Shown here: positions 38,820-50,790 of the stretch, one piece after another
Numbering within the stretch: the first letter of the stretch is position 1
How the letters are laid out: every line of letters begins with the position of its first letter
From: Thuidium tamariscinum
Taxonomy: Eukaryota > Streptophyta > Bryopsida > Hypnales > Thuidiaceae
Direction of reading: 5' to 3'
DNA length: 64,000 nt
NCBI GenBank assembly: GCA_947034885.2
Contig: OX344750.2
Location: 41,774,821-41,838,820 of the forward strand
Notes under the pieces: model-generated
Database searches by the model: none
The model's input: only the letters and a program-made list of their open reading frames with translations
Told to the model about the DNA's origin: nothing
Position numbers and translations under genes: made by a program

Positions 38820-39430
38820 CTTGATTTTTTAATTTGGACTAAATTCCATGAGATTAATTTGTTAGTACTAGATTAATTTGTCAATTCTAAACTAATTTCA
38901 ATCTTAATTTGATGACCCTAACTTAATTTAATCTACAAATTAAATTTGTCTTGCAAATCCTAGTTTAATTTGATGGATCTAACTTAATTTAATTTTCTAA
39001 TTTAATTGGACTTTGCTAATTCTAATTTGAATTTATAATTCTAGTCTAATTTGCTACTTGATCCTAATTTTGAATTATCCATTGATCCTAATTTGGATTA
39101 TTAACTTTAATCTAATTTTCTACTTAATTCTAATTTTAATTAAACTTTTAATTCTAATTTGAGTTGCTATTTCTCATTTGTCTTACTCTAATTATTTACT
39201 TCAATCCTAATTCTAATTGAACTTTTAATTCTAATTTTAATTCTTATTTTAATTGTTAATTTCTAATTTGTTCTTTTAGCTCAGTCCCTAGCTTAGTCTA
39301 ATCTCCTAATTTAATTTTACTCCCACTTTAGCATTCAACTCTAATTTGATTTGCTAGTCTATTTTCTATTCTAATTCAACATTCTATTCCATTCTTATTT
39401 TTAAATTTTTATTTTTTTAATCATTTCTAT
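38820..39430. repeat. Low-complexity CTAATTTGA repeat
   Basis: Dozens of variants of ctaatttgat, cctaatttta and ctaattctaattt follow each other for about 600 bp, with occasional ttgctac or ttgatcc words. It looks like an old expanded short tandem repeat. Confidence 0.7.
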
Positions 39431-39664
39431 TCATTTTTACTTTTACTTTTTTACTTCTATTTGCTTACCACCTATTTTCTAATTTAAAAATTAAATCCTA
39501 GATAATTTTTGTTGTGTTTGAAACTAAACTTTGGATACAAGCACCTTAAAAAGTCAATAGGTTAGTAGAAGCCATTTGACACTCTACTAGCATTTTTACA
39601 TCTCTAAGAACTCAAAGCTTTATAGTAAGTTCTCTCTTTAACACCCTCTTAAAACTTTTTCAAT

Positions 39665-39940
39665 CCTAGGGGATTCAAAGCTTTGTTGTACTAATGAGAC
39701 TTATTACAATTTCTTATAACTACAATGCAATTACGTAGTTAATAATACTTCATTAAAATTTTGAATCTTTAAAGGGTTTGAAACTTTACTATCCTAATGA
39801 AACTTAAGACAACTTCTCGCAATTATAATACGGTTAGTAACTTTCTATAGAATTTTGGATCTTCAGAGAATTCAAAGCATTGGCATTTTAATGAACCTTA
39901 CTAAATTTATTTTCAAAACAAGATGAGGTTAGCGTAGAGG
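39665..39940 (+). repeat. ~104-bp tandem repeat, about three copies
   Basis: The landmark ggattcaaagctttg / gggtttgaaactttac / gaattcaaagcattgg recurs near 39671, 39776 and 39880. Between copies are taatgagactta- and acaatttct-like phrases. A further partial landmark is at 39606. Confidence 0.6.
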
Positions 39941-41199
39941 AAATAATCAAAGGATAACTAAGATTTTAGATACTCCGTACAATTACTACCACTAGTAGGA
40001 GCCCCTGTTTTGGGGGATGCTTCAGAGAAACAAATAAGTTTTTGTGAACATAATAAGGGAGATGGAATTTGTGCAATTCTGAACTCATTAAATTTGATGT
40101 TAGAAAAAACATAAGCAAATCACATCAAACAATACCTCATGCCATGTTCAGCATGCTTGCTGCATGTGGCATGCGAGGAAGCACTCAGTGTTTTACACAT
40201 CAACTAAAAAAACACAAAACTGCCATGTGGTCTAGGAAATTTGAAATCACTGTGGATAAGTAATTTTGAATTACTCTTTAATGGGGTTAACTACTGCCCA
40301 ACCTCGGAAAACAAACTGCAAGGGCAAGCACATTGAACAGTGACACAGAGAACTTGCTGGGATGGATGAAGACGGTGCTTTAAAACCTTGTTTTCATTAT
40401 TTAGCCAAAATGAATACTGGTCTCTTGAGAGATTCAGGCATGAAGCTTTGACGATTGCAATAGTTTGGCATTAAACCCCTATAATAGAAGTACCCATAAC
40501 AAATAAAATTAATAAATTTGATTATAACACAGGCTAGTGCAAGGTAAAGTAAATTTTAGCACAGATGCATTCATAGAAATAATGGGGATTGCAAAAAAAT
40601 TGGTAATTTTATCTCTTGAATTGAATATACTATGAATTTTGGAAGGCTAAAGTTGGGCTTCACCTATAACCAACATCTACAGTCATTCAATTTCAATAAT
40701 TATAAAAAACTTTTCTACTAATTACTTCCTACATTTGTGCTCACTTATTTATCATTAACTTATTGGTCCAAACTTAAGAAACGTACAAAGACACACATTC
40801 CAAAGAGAAAATGGGAATCCATTTCAATCTTCCTTGGAATAGTGTACCCTATTTGAGGTTAATGGAGGGGTGTGTGTCAACTACAGGTACCTTTAATATA
40901 GAGGTTTAAGAATGTGTGTTCACGTGAAGTGCTATGAGGTTCTGATTTGTTAGGTATGTGCGACATTATATAGGAGCTTGGTTACTTTATATCCAATCAT
41001 TTGTGAAACTTAGGATCTAGTAATTAGAACGATGAAGCAACACAAATTTTTCCCATATAGAAAGATTTGGAAAATGTGGTGAATCAATTAAACTTTCATC
41101 TTCTCAAAATCCATGTGAGATTGTGAGCCTCCAATCAAAAGTTTTGACCTAATTTCAAAAAAGATGTTTCAAATTATCAAAGAATTTTTTCTTTCAACT
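39941..41199. other. Intergenic DNA, no gene recognised
   Basis: An open frame at 40069-40263 (+) encodes 64 residues with no recognised family and no flanking splice or domain support. It was left unannotated as a gene. Confidence 0.4.
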
Positions 41200-41600
41200 T
41201 TTGTTTTGAAATTTATTTGTAATTTTTGGTAAGAGGTTCAATCAATATTGAAGTCTAGTTTTAGTGGTTGAATTTTCATTTTTTAGTAACATATTTGGAA
41301 AATTTGACAACCATTTTTGTAAAGCTTGTTTGGCCAAAGTTAGTTTAATTCATTAATTTCCACTACATTTTAATAGCCAATCAACTCTGAAAACCATTTT
41401 CTCCTTTGTTGTAAGTCCAATTTCTGTGAAACTTGATGGGTTTTATAGATATTGAGGTCTAGTTTTAGTAGATAAAATTTTAATTCTTTATAGCATGTTT
41501 GGATAAGTTGGCAACCAATTTTATAGAAGTAGTTCGGCTAAAATTTGGAATTAAAAAGTTTCATTACTGAATAGTTTTAATCTAAAAGTTTGAATACATT
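41200..41600 (+). repeat. ~200-bp tandem duplication
   Basis: attgaagtctagttttagtg (41249) and attgaggtctagttttagta (41449) start two parallel stretches. Both continue through a gcatgtttgga/acatatttgga block and a gacaacca/ggcaacca block. Confidence 0.65.
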
Positions 41601-42026
41601 AAATTTTTCATTTTTCATTTTTAAAATTAAAAAGTCTGAATATTTGAAAATTTACTTTTAGAATAGTTCTAAGTTTAGAATTCTTTTTTTGACCAGTATC
41701 CCTTCAAAAGACAAAATGGATTTCAAACAAGTTTGTATGACATCAATTTGTGGTGAAATTTTGACATAAAACAAATATCTGATTACATTTTAACAATTAT
41801 CATTTGTATTTCAATGAGAGTTGTGGAGCAAAAGCTATGCCACATTAAGCTAAACTTGCTACACAATACAAACAACCTCACAAATTGTCAAACTGGAATT
41901 AGTCATTTTTCACTCTAACATCGTATCCTATGTATATGTGAAGCTTTGATTCACTGTAATTGTACTAGTGTTGAAAAAATTATAAATATTCTTAATTTAT
42001 ATGTATTCAAGTATTTCAATGATTAA

Positions 42027-42872
42027 CCCCTAGGTGCTCAAGTGACCATTTTATGGTCGTTGCCCAACTTCGGGTAGTATTTTGGGGCAAAAAAAAAAAA
42101 ATTCAAAATTTTTTTTTTCAAAATTTCTAAATATTGGATTGTGTTTCAGCATTTTCATTCAAAACTAAGATCTATATGGTCAAACAAAAGTTATAGCAAA
42201 AAAAGGAGAAATAGCACAGAGTGTCTAAAATTGCTTAGTGTTGAAAAACTTACTATTTGGGGGAAGTATTGATGCTCTTGTTAATAAATATTTTTTATTT
42301 TTTGACAAATCAATAAAAATCACAATTTTGACCAATCAAAAAAAATTTCAAATCCTAAAAGTAGAAATTGTATTTTTGGTGAGTTTTTGAAGTTATATCT
42401 TCAAAATTCATTTGAAGAGAATCTATAAATTATTTATTTATTTTGATCATATGGATACTTTCTAATTTTTGTGCTTTATATTATCTTCTTAACTTCTTTG
42501 ATGCTAACTTCAAAAAAGTTGTAAGGCTTATATTTTATAACACATTTGTATTTTGTCTTAATCCCTTGGGCTTTTAGAGGTTGAATATATATATATTTTT
42601 TTATAAATAAATAAAAAAACCACAATTTTGACCAATCAAAAAAAATTTCAAATCCTAAAAATAGAAATTGTATTTTTAGTGAATTTTTGAAGTTATATCT
42701 TCAAAATTCATTTAAAAATAATCTAAAAATATATTTTATACTTTGACTATATGGATACTTTCTACTTTTTGTGCTTTACATTATCTTCTTTGATACTAAC
42801 TTCAAAAAATTTGTAACACTTATATTTTATAACACATTTGTATTTTGTCCTAACCCCTTGGGCTTTTAGGGG
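42027..42872. mobile_element. TTAA-flanked element 1 (piggyBac-like ends)
   Basis: 846 bp between TTAA (42023-42026) and TTAA (42873-42876). The ends are CCCCTAGGTGCTC... and ...GGGCTTTTAGGGG. The right part is a tandem duplication: unit 42292-42590 is repeated at 42591-42876, each ending in the terminus (ccttgggcttttagaggttg and ccttgggcttttaggggtta). No coding capacity. Assigned by its ends and by similarity of layout to the elements at 44260 and 54729. Confidence 0.65.
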
Positions 42873-43306
42873 TTAAATAACCTACTAGATTCATGTGTTC
42901 ATATAATCTTTTTTTAAATCAAAATTTTATGCCAAGTTTAAAATGATTTGCTAAAATATTTTAGCAAATGATGTTGGAAAAGTGAAGTGCTGAATCGTAT
43001 GAAGCAATTCAAAAAATAAAATAAAATGTGGATTCCTCGATTAGTGCATCAAAAAGGGTAATATTGAATGTTTCAGTAGAAAAATGTTGTTGACAATTTA
43101 AGGCTTCAGAAATTCATATTCAATGAATTTAAAATTTAAAATTGAATTATAAATGGCACAAAAATTTAAAATTTAAAATTTAAAATTAGAATCAAATTAG
43201 AATAAGAACAAAAACATTTTGAAATATAAATTAGAAATTTAATGAACATGTATGTTTGAACTCTAGTCTACCTATATATTGTATTCAATAAAAATTGCAC
43301 TGGAAT

Positions 43307-43457
43307 CACTATTAAAAAACTAAACCTGAATTAACAAAATTTTGGTGTCCAAACCAACTCAAAAATGTCCGAATCAACAAAACTATGCTAAAATTATCTG
43401 AATCAAGTTGTCCTAATCAACTAAATTTTTGTTGATTCAAGTGTTTTTCTATTAGTG
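43307..43457. mobile_element. CACTA-type MITE
   Basis: A 151-bp element with ends CACTATTAAAAAAC and, inverted, CACTAATAGAAAAAC. The 3-bp direct repeat AAT flanks it (43304-43306 and 43458-43460). Internally it repeats caaccaactcaa / gaatcaacaaaa / aatcaactaaa. No coding capacity. Confidence 0.72.
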
Positions 43458-43460
43458 AAT

Positions 43461-44255
43461 GAGGATTAGGATTTTCATCACATCTAAATTAATCAAAGTA
43501 AGTTGAATGGAACTTTGTATTTTCGTCATGTTTTTTTAATCTAAATTTGAATTTGATTGAAATTTGATTAAAATGTAGATTATACTTGAAGTTCAAATCA
43601 CAATTATTGAATTTCATTGGAATTCAAATCAAAATCAAATTAAAATTATATTTAATACAAATTTAATTAATATTCAAAATCGAAATTCATACTTTCCGAA
43701 AGATTCCAAATGATTTCAAAAGACTTTGGAAAGTTGATTCTTTTTTTGAAAATTTGAATATATTCAGATAAATATGAAAAGATTCCAATATATTTAACAA
43801 CTTCTAAACAATTTTAAATAAATTTCTAGTAATAATTTTTAAATAGATGATTTGTAGATTCCTAGTAGATTTTGATAGATTTCTAAAGTCTTCAAAAAGG
43901 TGTTCGAGGGAGTGAAAAGGTTCTCATTCATTTTGAAAAGATTTTTGGAAGTTTCTAAAATTTGTTACTTACTTAAATTTTGGCTGGACTCTTCATTTTT
44001 GATGATTGTACATTTCAAATAAGTAGAAGTCAACAATTTCAGACAATCTATGTTGATTAAACTCAAGATTGTTTGTTCATTGATCATTGTACATATCAAA
44101 TGAACAAATATCTACATTCTTTAGGCAATCTATATTGATTGTCTAAACATAATGGTCAAATTAGCCATTTTAGGATAAATAATGGTTGAAATCAACAATA
44201 ATCAAAGCAAACTATGTAGAAACTGGCCCCATTTTCTAGTAGTGTCCTACAAGTG
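43461..44255. other. AT-rich spacer, no gene
   Basis: Contains two similar phrases (gatgattgtacatttcaaat and gatcattgtacatatcaaat, about 44000 and 44085), and a single CACTA-like terminus TTTTCTAGTAGTG near 44231-44243 without a partner. No gene. Confidence 0.4.
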
Positions 44256-44259
44256 TTAA

Positions 44260-45213
44260 CCCCTAAAGCCCTGAATTGTGTTTTTTGGCAACATAAAAAT
44301 TTGGGGCAGCTCACTACTAATGGAGTTTTTTTTTTTTTTTCTTTGAATTTTTTACGAAACATGTGTTCAAGCCTTCAAGGAGTAGCTTTAAGGCCCAACA
44401 ATTTTCATAACTTTCAACTACTCGGTTTAAAAGTTATGGCATCATATGTTGTTTCCTTTGAACTACGAGCAACCTGAGCAGCAAAAAAAACTTCTTTAAA
44501 ATTTATTTTTTTAAGAATTAAAATTTTGAAATAGGTTTATTAGATTTTTATCTATGTGAAAAGCTTTGAATAATTCCATTTCGAGAAATGAGTCAAAAGT
44601 TATATGGAATCTCAATTTGGGAAAGTTCGTGGGTAGTTATAGAATTTCTACTCTACAATAAAGTTTGAACTTCTTTATTTAATTCAGTAATTTAAATTTT
44701 CAAGAAAAAACTAAAACATTGGGTGAAGATTGTTTATTACAATTATTCAACCATTGGAATTGTCATTTTTCATTTTTATAAATCAATTGTTCACAATTTA
44801 GTATTTTCAAGCAATTTCTACTTCTTTCTACTTACTATTTTTTTCTTATAAGTTGTACAATTCCAAATGATTTGAATTTTTTTTACCATATAGCCAACTT
44901 GAATTGTAAGAGTAACCATCATTTTGAGTATTTCTTCATACAAATGTGGCCTTGTAAAGTGGAGATGCCCAAGTTTTTGCAGGGATAAAAAAAGGATTTT
45001 GGCTAGTTCAAACGAGAGTTCAAATCTTCAAATCTTGCAATCTACATGGTGAAAGTTTCTGAAATTTTTCCCACATCTTTCTAAACCACCTAACTACAAG
45101 ATCCTATGGTTAAATGTGTCAAAAAATGTCTTTTTCCATAAAAATTAAACTTGTACTATAAATCACAGTTTTGTTGTGATTTTGGTGGAAATATAGTCAA
45201 AAACCTCTAAGGG
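44260..45213 (+). mobile_element. TTAA-flanked element 2 (piggyBac-like ends)
   Basis: 954 bp between TTAA (44256-44259) and TTAA (45214-45217). The left end is CCCCTAAAGCCCTGAATTG and the right end is CAAAAACCTCTAAGGG. It is homologous throughout to the inverted copy at 54729-55669 (shared: cttttaaaccgagt-type, gttgggccttaaagctac-type and gccaacttgaattg-type blocks). A 74-codon open frame (44253-44477) is not conserved in the other copy and is not considered a gene. Confidence 0.72.
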
Positions 45214-45485
45214 TTAATAAAAAGTGTGAACTAGAAAAATTTCTATAGCTTGAATATGTTTGTACTTTCTAACAAAATTGTTCACAAGTTATTGTATGAT
45301 GCACTGTTCATTAATGAGCTCTTGCAATTCCTATACTTCTTAAAAAAGCCATTTTTCTCAATACTTTATTGCATGTTCAAGAAGTTAAAATGTGCTCAAA
45401 TTTAGTTTTACAATGTCTTAAACAAAGTCAAAGAGGGTGTACCAAAAAATATTGAGACTTCACCTCATTGATGTCCTCCTTGGGG

Positions 45486-46656
45486 GGTTGTTGCAAGAAA
45501 CACTATGTATAAAGCGTAGAGTTTTCAGTAGTCATTTTTTGGGGGAGTACTTTAATAATAGGAAAACACTTAACATTCAATAATAGTAAGCAAACCTGCC
45601 TTTCTGTGGATGGAATGGTGCGGAATATTCCGCACCATATCAGTAATTAGTGATTTCAAAGTTCAAGGTTGGGCAGAATGTCAGTTTTAGCTGGTTGGGA
45701 GGGCAGGAAGGCTCCGTCAAAAAAAGATTAAAACCCTATGCAAAGTGAATAGTGACTAAATCAATGCGAGCAGTGAACTTATGTGATGTGAAGCTTAATG
45801 GACTAATATGGCGGGTAAGTAACTTAAACTTAATGGCCATTGTATTTGTTTCTAAATAAATAACAAATGACCACCAAGGTGACATTTGAGTTCCTACCTT
45901 CCTATTGCCCGCTACTCTATGTGTTAAGTACACCCTCAAGGGAAGATGAAATTAGTTCATTCTGAGCTCATGAGAAGCAAAGGCAGCCACTGTGAAGGCT
46001 ACTGAATGTTATGCGAATTTTAAGAAAAGTGAAAAATATGTTTTATATATAAACCTTTAAGAAAAAGGTACCCTAAAAATGAAAAGTATAGGTAAAATCT
46101 CTAAATAGGAAAACCAAAAAAGTACTAAGTCTCAAGAAATTGGTACTTCCACATTTTAATTTGTAAAAATTAGAAAAATCAATTTTTGAAAAAAATAAAA
46201 ATTGTACATTTGAGGAAAATTGATGGTTATGAGATTCGACCAAAAGAACAATCTTAGAACCATCATCAATGTTCAAAAATTGTGTGCAACGGGAAAAAAA
46301 TTGTACTCATGTAGAGGACATAAAATAATATATTTTTAGATTTCATTTGAAATTTATAGGTTTTACACCTATACAAATATACTATGAAAGTTTTGTCTTC
46401 AAATCATTAAATTTAGGTACTTTTAACATAGTATAAAACAAAAAATTATATCTTGTAACAGCTCAACAAAAATGGTTTTTAAATATAGAATGATTTTTTT
46501 TAATTTCTAAAAAATCATGGATCTAATAACCTTCAAGTTCTATACGTTCAATAAAAATTTCATGTTCACTGGACTTAATTTCCAAAAGATATAGATAACA
46601 AAAAAAAATGGTTTGCATTGTGATAGGAAATATGATTGATGTTTCTTGCAATGACC
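45486..46656. mobile_element. GGTGATTGCAAG-type element, 1.17 kb
   Basis: The left end GGTTGTTGCAAGAAACACTA and the inverted right end GGTCATTGCAAGAAACATCA match the termini of the element at 52127-52891. The interior shows no convincing gene. The flanks no longer show an exact duplication, so this insertion is older or its ends are mutated. Confidence 0.6.
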
Positions 46657-46851
46657 CTAGGCTACAGCTTTGGTACATTACATCATATGTGTGAATACTT
46701 TAAAAACATAATGAACATGACTTTCTATACAATACAACACAACGTCATACATCTTTGGAACAACACACTATATATTCCAATTCACTATTTTTGTCGTTCA
46801 TAACTTGTTGTGTTTGATATAACTTTCAACAAAATCGACATACAATTCACA

Positions 46852-47301
46852 CTACTCAAGCTCTGGATTACGTTGTTGCGCATTAGCATCTTTAACTACT
46901 CTTATGTACACACCACTTACGACAATTGCTTTTTTCATTGACTTAGAGGCTAACATTTTAGGTTGTAGACCCTCAAACTCTTCATTGTTACCCACTTGCA
47001 CAATCCTTGGTATTGTTTCAGCATATTCCACTTCTCTACATCTGCCCCTGACATTTATTCAACATATTATCTTCCATCCATGTTTGTGTGCATCATTAGA
47101 TAGCATAACCTGTTGGCAATGTATTAGAAAAGTAAAAGAATCAATATACACGTTCTTATTTATATGGTTGAAGTTAACCATTGCAAAATCATATCGATCT
47201 CGTTGTATTGTTGAATAACAAATGTAACAACTTCCCTTCATCCAATCACACATCAAGACGGTGTCGTGGTTAGAAAATTTGTTTTAGGAAAATCCGAAAT
47301 T
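46852..47301 (-). pseudogene. Degenerate coding exon, unknown protein (3' part of locus)
   Basis: The minus strand is open in one frame for about 150 codons, broken only by stops near 47293 and at 47059-47061. It contains DWMKGSCYICYSTIQRDRYD, then FAMVNFNHINKNVYIDSFTF, HGWKIIC and a basic/acidic tail ending in PELE and TAG. The run RYDFAMVNF followed by a beta-like segment recalls C-terminal regions of some large plant transposase-like proteins, but I cannot assign a family. It lies in the same orientation, downstream of the dioxygenase-like relic, and may be its last exon or a separate unit. Confidence 0.4.
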
Positions 47302-47639
47302 TTTACTTGCAAATGAATATAGGTTAAAGAATATGGAGATACAAAAAAATACAAGGTGATAAGAAGCACAATATACTATTTCATATTAGTATGAGTATAA
47401 CACTTATTGTACAAACTCCATATAAAAAATATAAATAGCATATCATTTTGTATAGATAGAAGTGTATTCAATATAAAGACGTATAAGATAACATATCAAA
47501 ATACATATAGGAGTATACAATATAAATATATGTATATTTATATATATACAAACAAGTATAAATATTATGTAGACCATATATTATACCATATAAATATACA
47601 ATATGTCTCAAGTATTTTTTCAAACATTTGAAAGTACAG

Positions 47640-48230
47640 TCTAACTTTAAATGAATGTCATATTTGCCTTAAAAATCCAAATCAGATGAATCTTCATACA
47701 AAGATATTAAAAATCTCCATAATCCCTCAAAATCTCAAAATCAAAGAAGATATTGTCCGAAAGTTATAGCTTGTAGAAGCTGACAGCATCAAACTCAAAT
47801 AAAAAAGTGTCTCAAAACTCTTGAAAATGAAGTCTGACTTTGAATGTTTGCCATATTTGCTTTAAAACTCCAAATCAAATGAATCTTAGTTTCATAAAAA
47901 GATAATTAAAATCTCCATAATTTCTCTAAATCTCCAAATCAAAAAAGATACTGACCAAAAGTTATAGCTTGTTGAAGTTGACAGCCTTAAACTTAAATAA
48001 AAAAATCTCTTAAAACTTTTGAAATTAAAGTTTGACTTTGAATAAGTACCATGCTTGCTCCAAAACTTCAAATCAAATGAATCTTAGCTTCATAAAAAGA
48101 TAATAAAAATTTCTATAATTCCTTTAAATTTTCAAATCAAAGAAGATACTACCCAAAAGTTATAACTTGTTAAAGTTGGCAGCCTCAAGTTCAAAGGCAG
48201 TTGAATATATTTTCACTCCAAACTCTATAG
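47640..48230 (-). repeat. ~195-bp tandem repeat, three copies
   Basis: Units start near 47640 (tctaactttaaatg), 47833 (tctgactttgaatg) and 48031 (tttgactttgaata). Each contains aaatcaaatgaatctta-like and aaagttatagcttgt-like blocks. Weaker copies seem to continue to about 48650. It lies between protein-like segments and may be intronic. Confidence 0.8.
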
Positions 48231-48986
48231 CTTTCATATTAAGATTCTAAATGAAAATTACAAGAGCTTCATAAAAAGCTTACAAAAACTTATAGAACCT
48301 CTTAAAATCTCAAATTAAAACTATATACTTTCCAATTATTATAGCCATTCAAAAACTATTCTCTTTAAGTCTAAGACAACTCTCTTTTATACTACTTCAC
48401 AAGTATATAATTTTCACTTTTCAACTCCAAATAAAGTATATAATAGCTTTTTAGAAAGCTAACAGTACAATATACAAGTATACAAAGAACTAAAACTAAG
48501 AACTCTCTAACATATTAATTATGGTAGCTTCAAAGAAGATGCTCCCAATCTTTACTACAAACAAATCTCTTCTGCTTTAACAAACATAATTTTTGCACAC
48601 TAACTCCAGTTACAATAAATAATAGCTTTATAAAATCACAAAAAGAAAAAAAAAACACTCACAAAGTTTCATTATCAAATTCTCAAAATACATAACGATA
48701 TGACTCACTAAACATTCTACCTACACACCAATAACTAAGAGAAAGAAGAAGCCCTCCTTCTTATTTCTCACCTTATCTTCAACCTCCATCATTCAATCAA
48801 GTGGATTTCAACCCATATTTTGATTCAAAGGCATCTTAACAACCATTGATCAACATATAAGACTCTACCACTAATTTACTATTCAAACCTTGAAGGTTGA
48901 AAGACTTAAACTTCTACAAAAAGGTAAATTACTTTCATTCTTCTTTCTTACAACTTCAAACATATAATTTAACTTTTGAAATACTA

Positions 48987-49528
48987 TCAAACAGAGAAAT
49001 CAAAGCAATAAGGATTTAATATGTCTCTTAGAGATAAAAAACTAGAATCCCAAGAGGAGTAACACTCCATTTGTAGAAATGTGAGAATACGCTTAACGGT
49101 TGCAACAATATATTCTACATGGTCTGCTTTAAATAGAGGATTGATCGAACCATCTAATCAACATTCATGGCCTCAATTTCTTTCAACTAGCCTAATCATA
49201 CAAAAATACTGGTCGTTATTAAGACCTTCGAAACAGCCTTCAAATGTCAAATCTTTAGTGCCGGATTCAACACAATTAAATTGTAGTAAAATCACCATTG
49301 CCCGAGCATCATGTTGTAAGTTCCCGTGCCAACGCTTTTCAATTCGAGATTGTTTTGAAAGACGAGATGGCCTAACAATATCTTGTAGACGTTCATGCGG
49401 TAATGTAAGATTTGGCGGCATAAGAGGTTGAGTCGGTGGTTGCGACATCAAAAACTCAAATTCACGCTCTGCTTCAAGTTTTTCATCTTGAAACTCAAAA
49501 CCCCCCCTCTAATTTGACATATCAAAAT
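48987..49528 (-). pseudogene. Degenerate coding exon, unknown protein (middle of locus)
   Basis: After an acceptor-like cattttag, the minus strand reads one frame for about 180 codons with three internal stops. It contains EKLEAEREFEFLMSQPPTQP, then LTLPHERLQDIVRPSRLSKQ, KRWHGNLQHDARAMVILLQF and NPLFKADHVEYIVATVKRIL. Codon-like composition and the coherent frame support former coding. A plus-strand open frame at 49081-49431 overlaps it and is taken as its shadow. No family was recognised. Confidence 0.45.
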
Positions 49529-50790
49529 CTAAAATGAAAAGAAAGAAAACTACATCAAATTGTTGAAGCCCTTGAACAATCTCCTCCTCTTTATAGTTTG
49601 TTTGTTATAATAAAGAGAATGCTTCTTCTTGAAGTCACTCCAATTGACGTCACTTTCTTCTTTATAGTATTTTAATAAAATTCAAATAAAATCTTATTTT
49701 TATATATTGCACGGATTTATAATGCGACAACCATATTACAGTGGTTGCAATATTTAAACTCTAGTATTTCTCCAATGTAACCTACATATTCTTCGATATA
49801 CTCAACAAGTGTCATATTCATTAGACTCCATCGCAATTGTCGAGAGAAAGATGTTGCAACACATAAATCTCAAGTAATTAATATTGCTTCAGAACTTCTA
49901 ACACACAAATGTTGTGTTTAGGATTTTGTCGTATCTAGTGTAATCTTAAATAAGTTAGAAAATAATGTGCTTGCATTCTTGCAACAAAGGATTGGAGTTT
50001 GTACATTAATGAAAACCACCTTGTCATCTTTTGCGGAATGAATCAAGTTAAGGGATTTTGAATTTTGAATTTTGAATCTTAAATTTAGTGTCGAGCATTG
50101 CTTCAATTACGAGCCTAATTATCTCTAGACTCCTCGCATAGCTATGCTTCTAGTTCAAGATGAAATTCACTTTGGAAGTACATTCATTTTTGCTCCCCAT
50201 ATATTGCATTGTCAATTTGCCATTGCCATTTCCTCTGTAGTAGGCATTGTAGCGACTTTTTCATTTGATGAAATTAACCTCAAATTCAAATTAGACCTTC
50301 GTAAAGAAAATCACAAAGATTGATTAGTAATTCAACTATACAACTGTTTATTTTATATTTTGAATAAAATAATATATTTATATTTAGTAAAAATGAATAA
50401 TAGACAAGCAATGATACCAACAAACTAAAAGAAATCAAAAACCTAATAGACACAAAAGAAAAAATCAAAGAGAATAATTTCAACCAATCTAATAAAGTGA
50501 ACTCATCACCAAATGTATAATTCATATTTTTCTTAAAATATGATGTTTACATTTAAATTATTGACCTTATATAAACTACTAGTATAGCTATTTGAAGCAT
50601 CAAAACAATAATCTACACATACACATACATAGACTATGTATACAATTATAATATAATTATATATAAGTATGTAGTATTGATCACTAATTAAGATAAAATA
50701 ATATGATGTATACAGTCAAAGGTTCATTATACTACTATTACCTATGTAAGTAAAGTAAAAACACTAATACTCAATTGCACAATTGACAAC
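49529..50790 (-). other. Decayed sequence with scattered protein-like pieces
   Basis: On the minus strand, short in-frame pieces survive between stops, such as SYARSLEIIRLVIEAMLDT (about 50140) and RWSLMNMTLVEYIEEYVGYI (about 49810), in more than one frame. They look like further remains of the same locus. 50530-50790 holds only AT-rich sequence. Confidence 0.3.

Noticed and set aside
40069-40263. 64-codon open frame in less AT-rich DNA
   Set aside because: Could be a decayed exon, but no motif, splice context or second copy was seen.
44231-44243. Single CACTA-like terminus TTTTCTAGTAGTG
   Set aside because: No partner end with a matching 3-bp duplication was found, so no element could be defined.
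49081-49431. 116-codon plus-strand open frame
   Set aside because: Overlaps the minus-strand coding relic, whose reading frame is more protein-like and continues further. Taken as a shadow.
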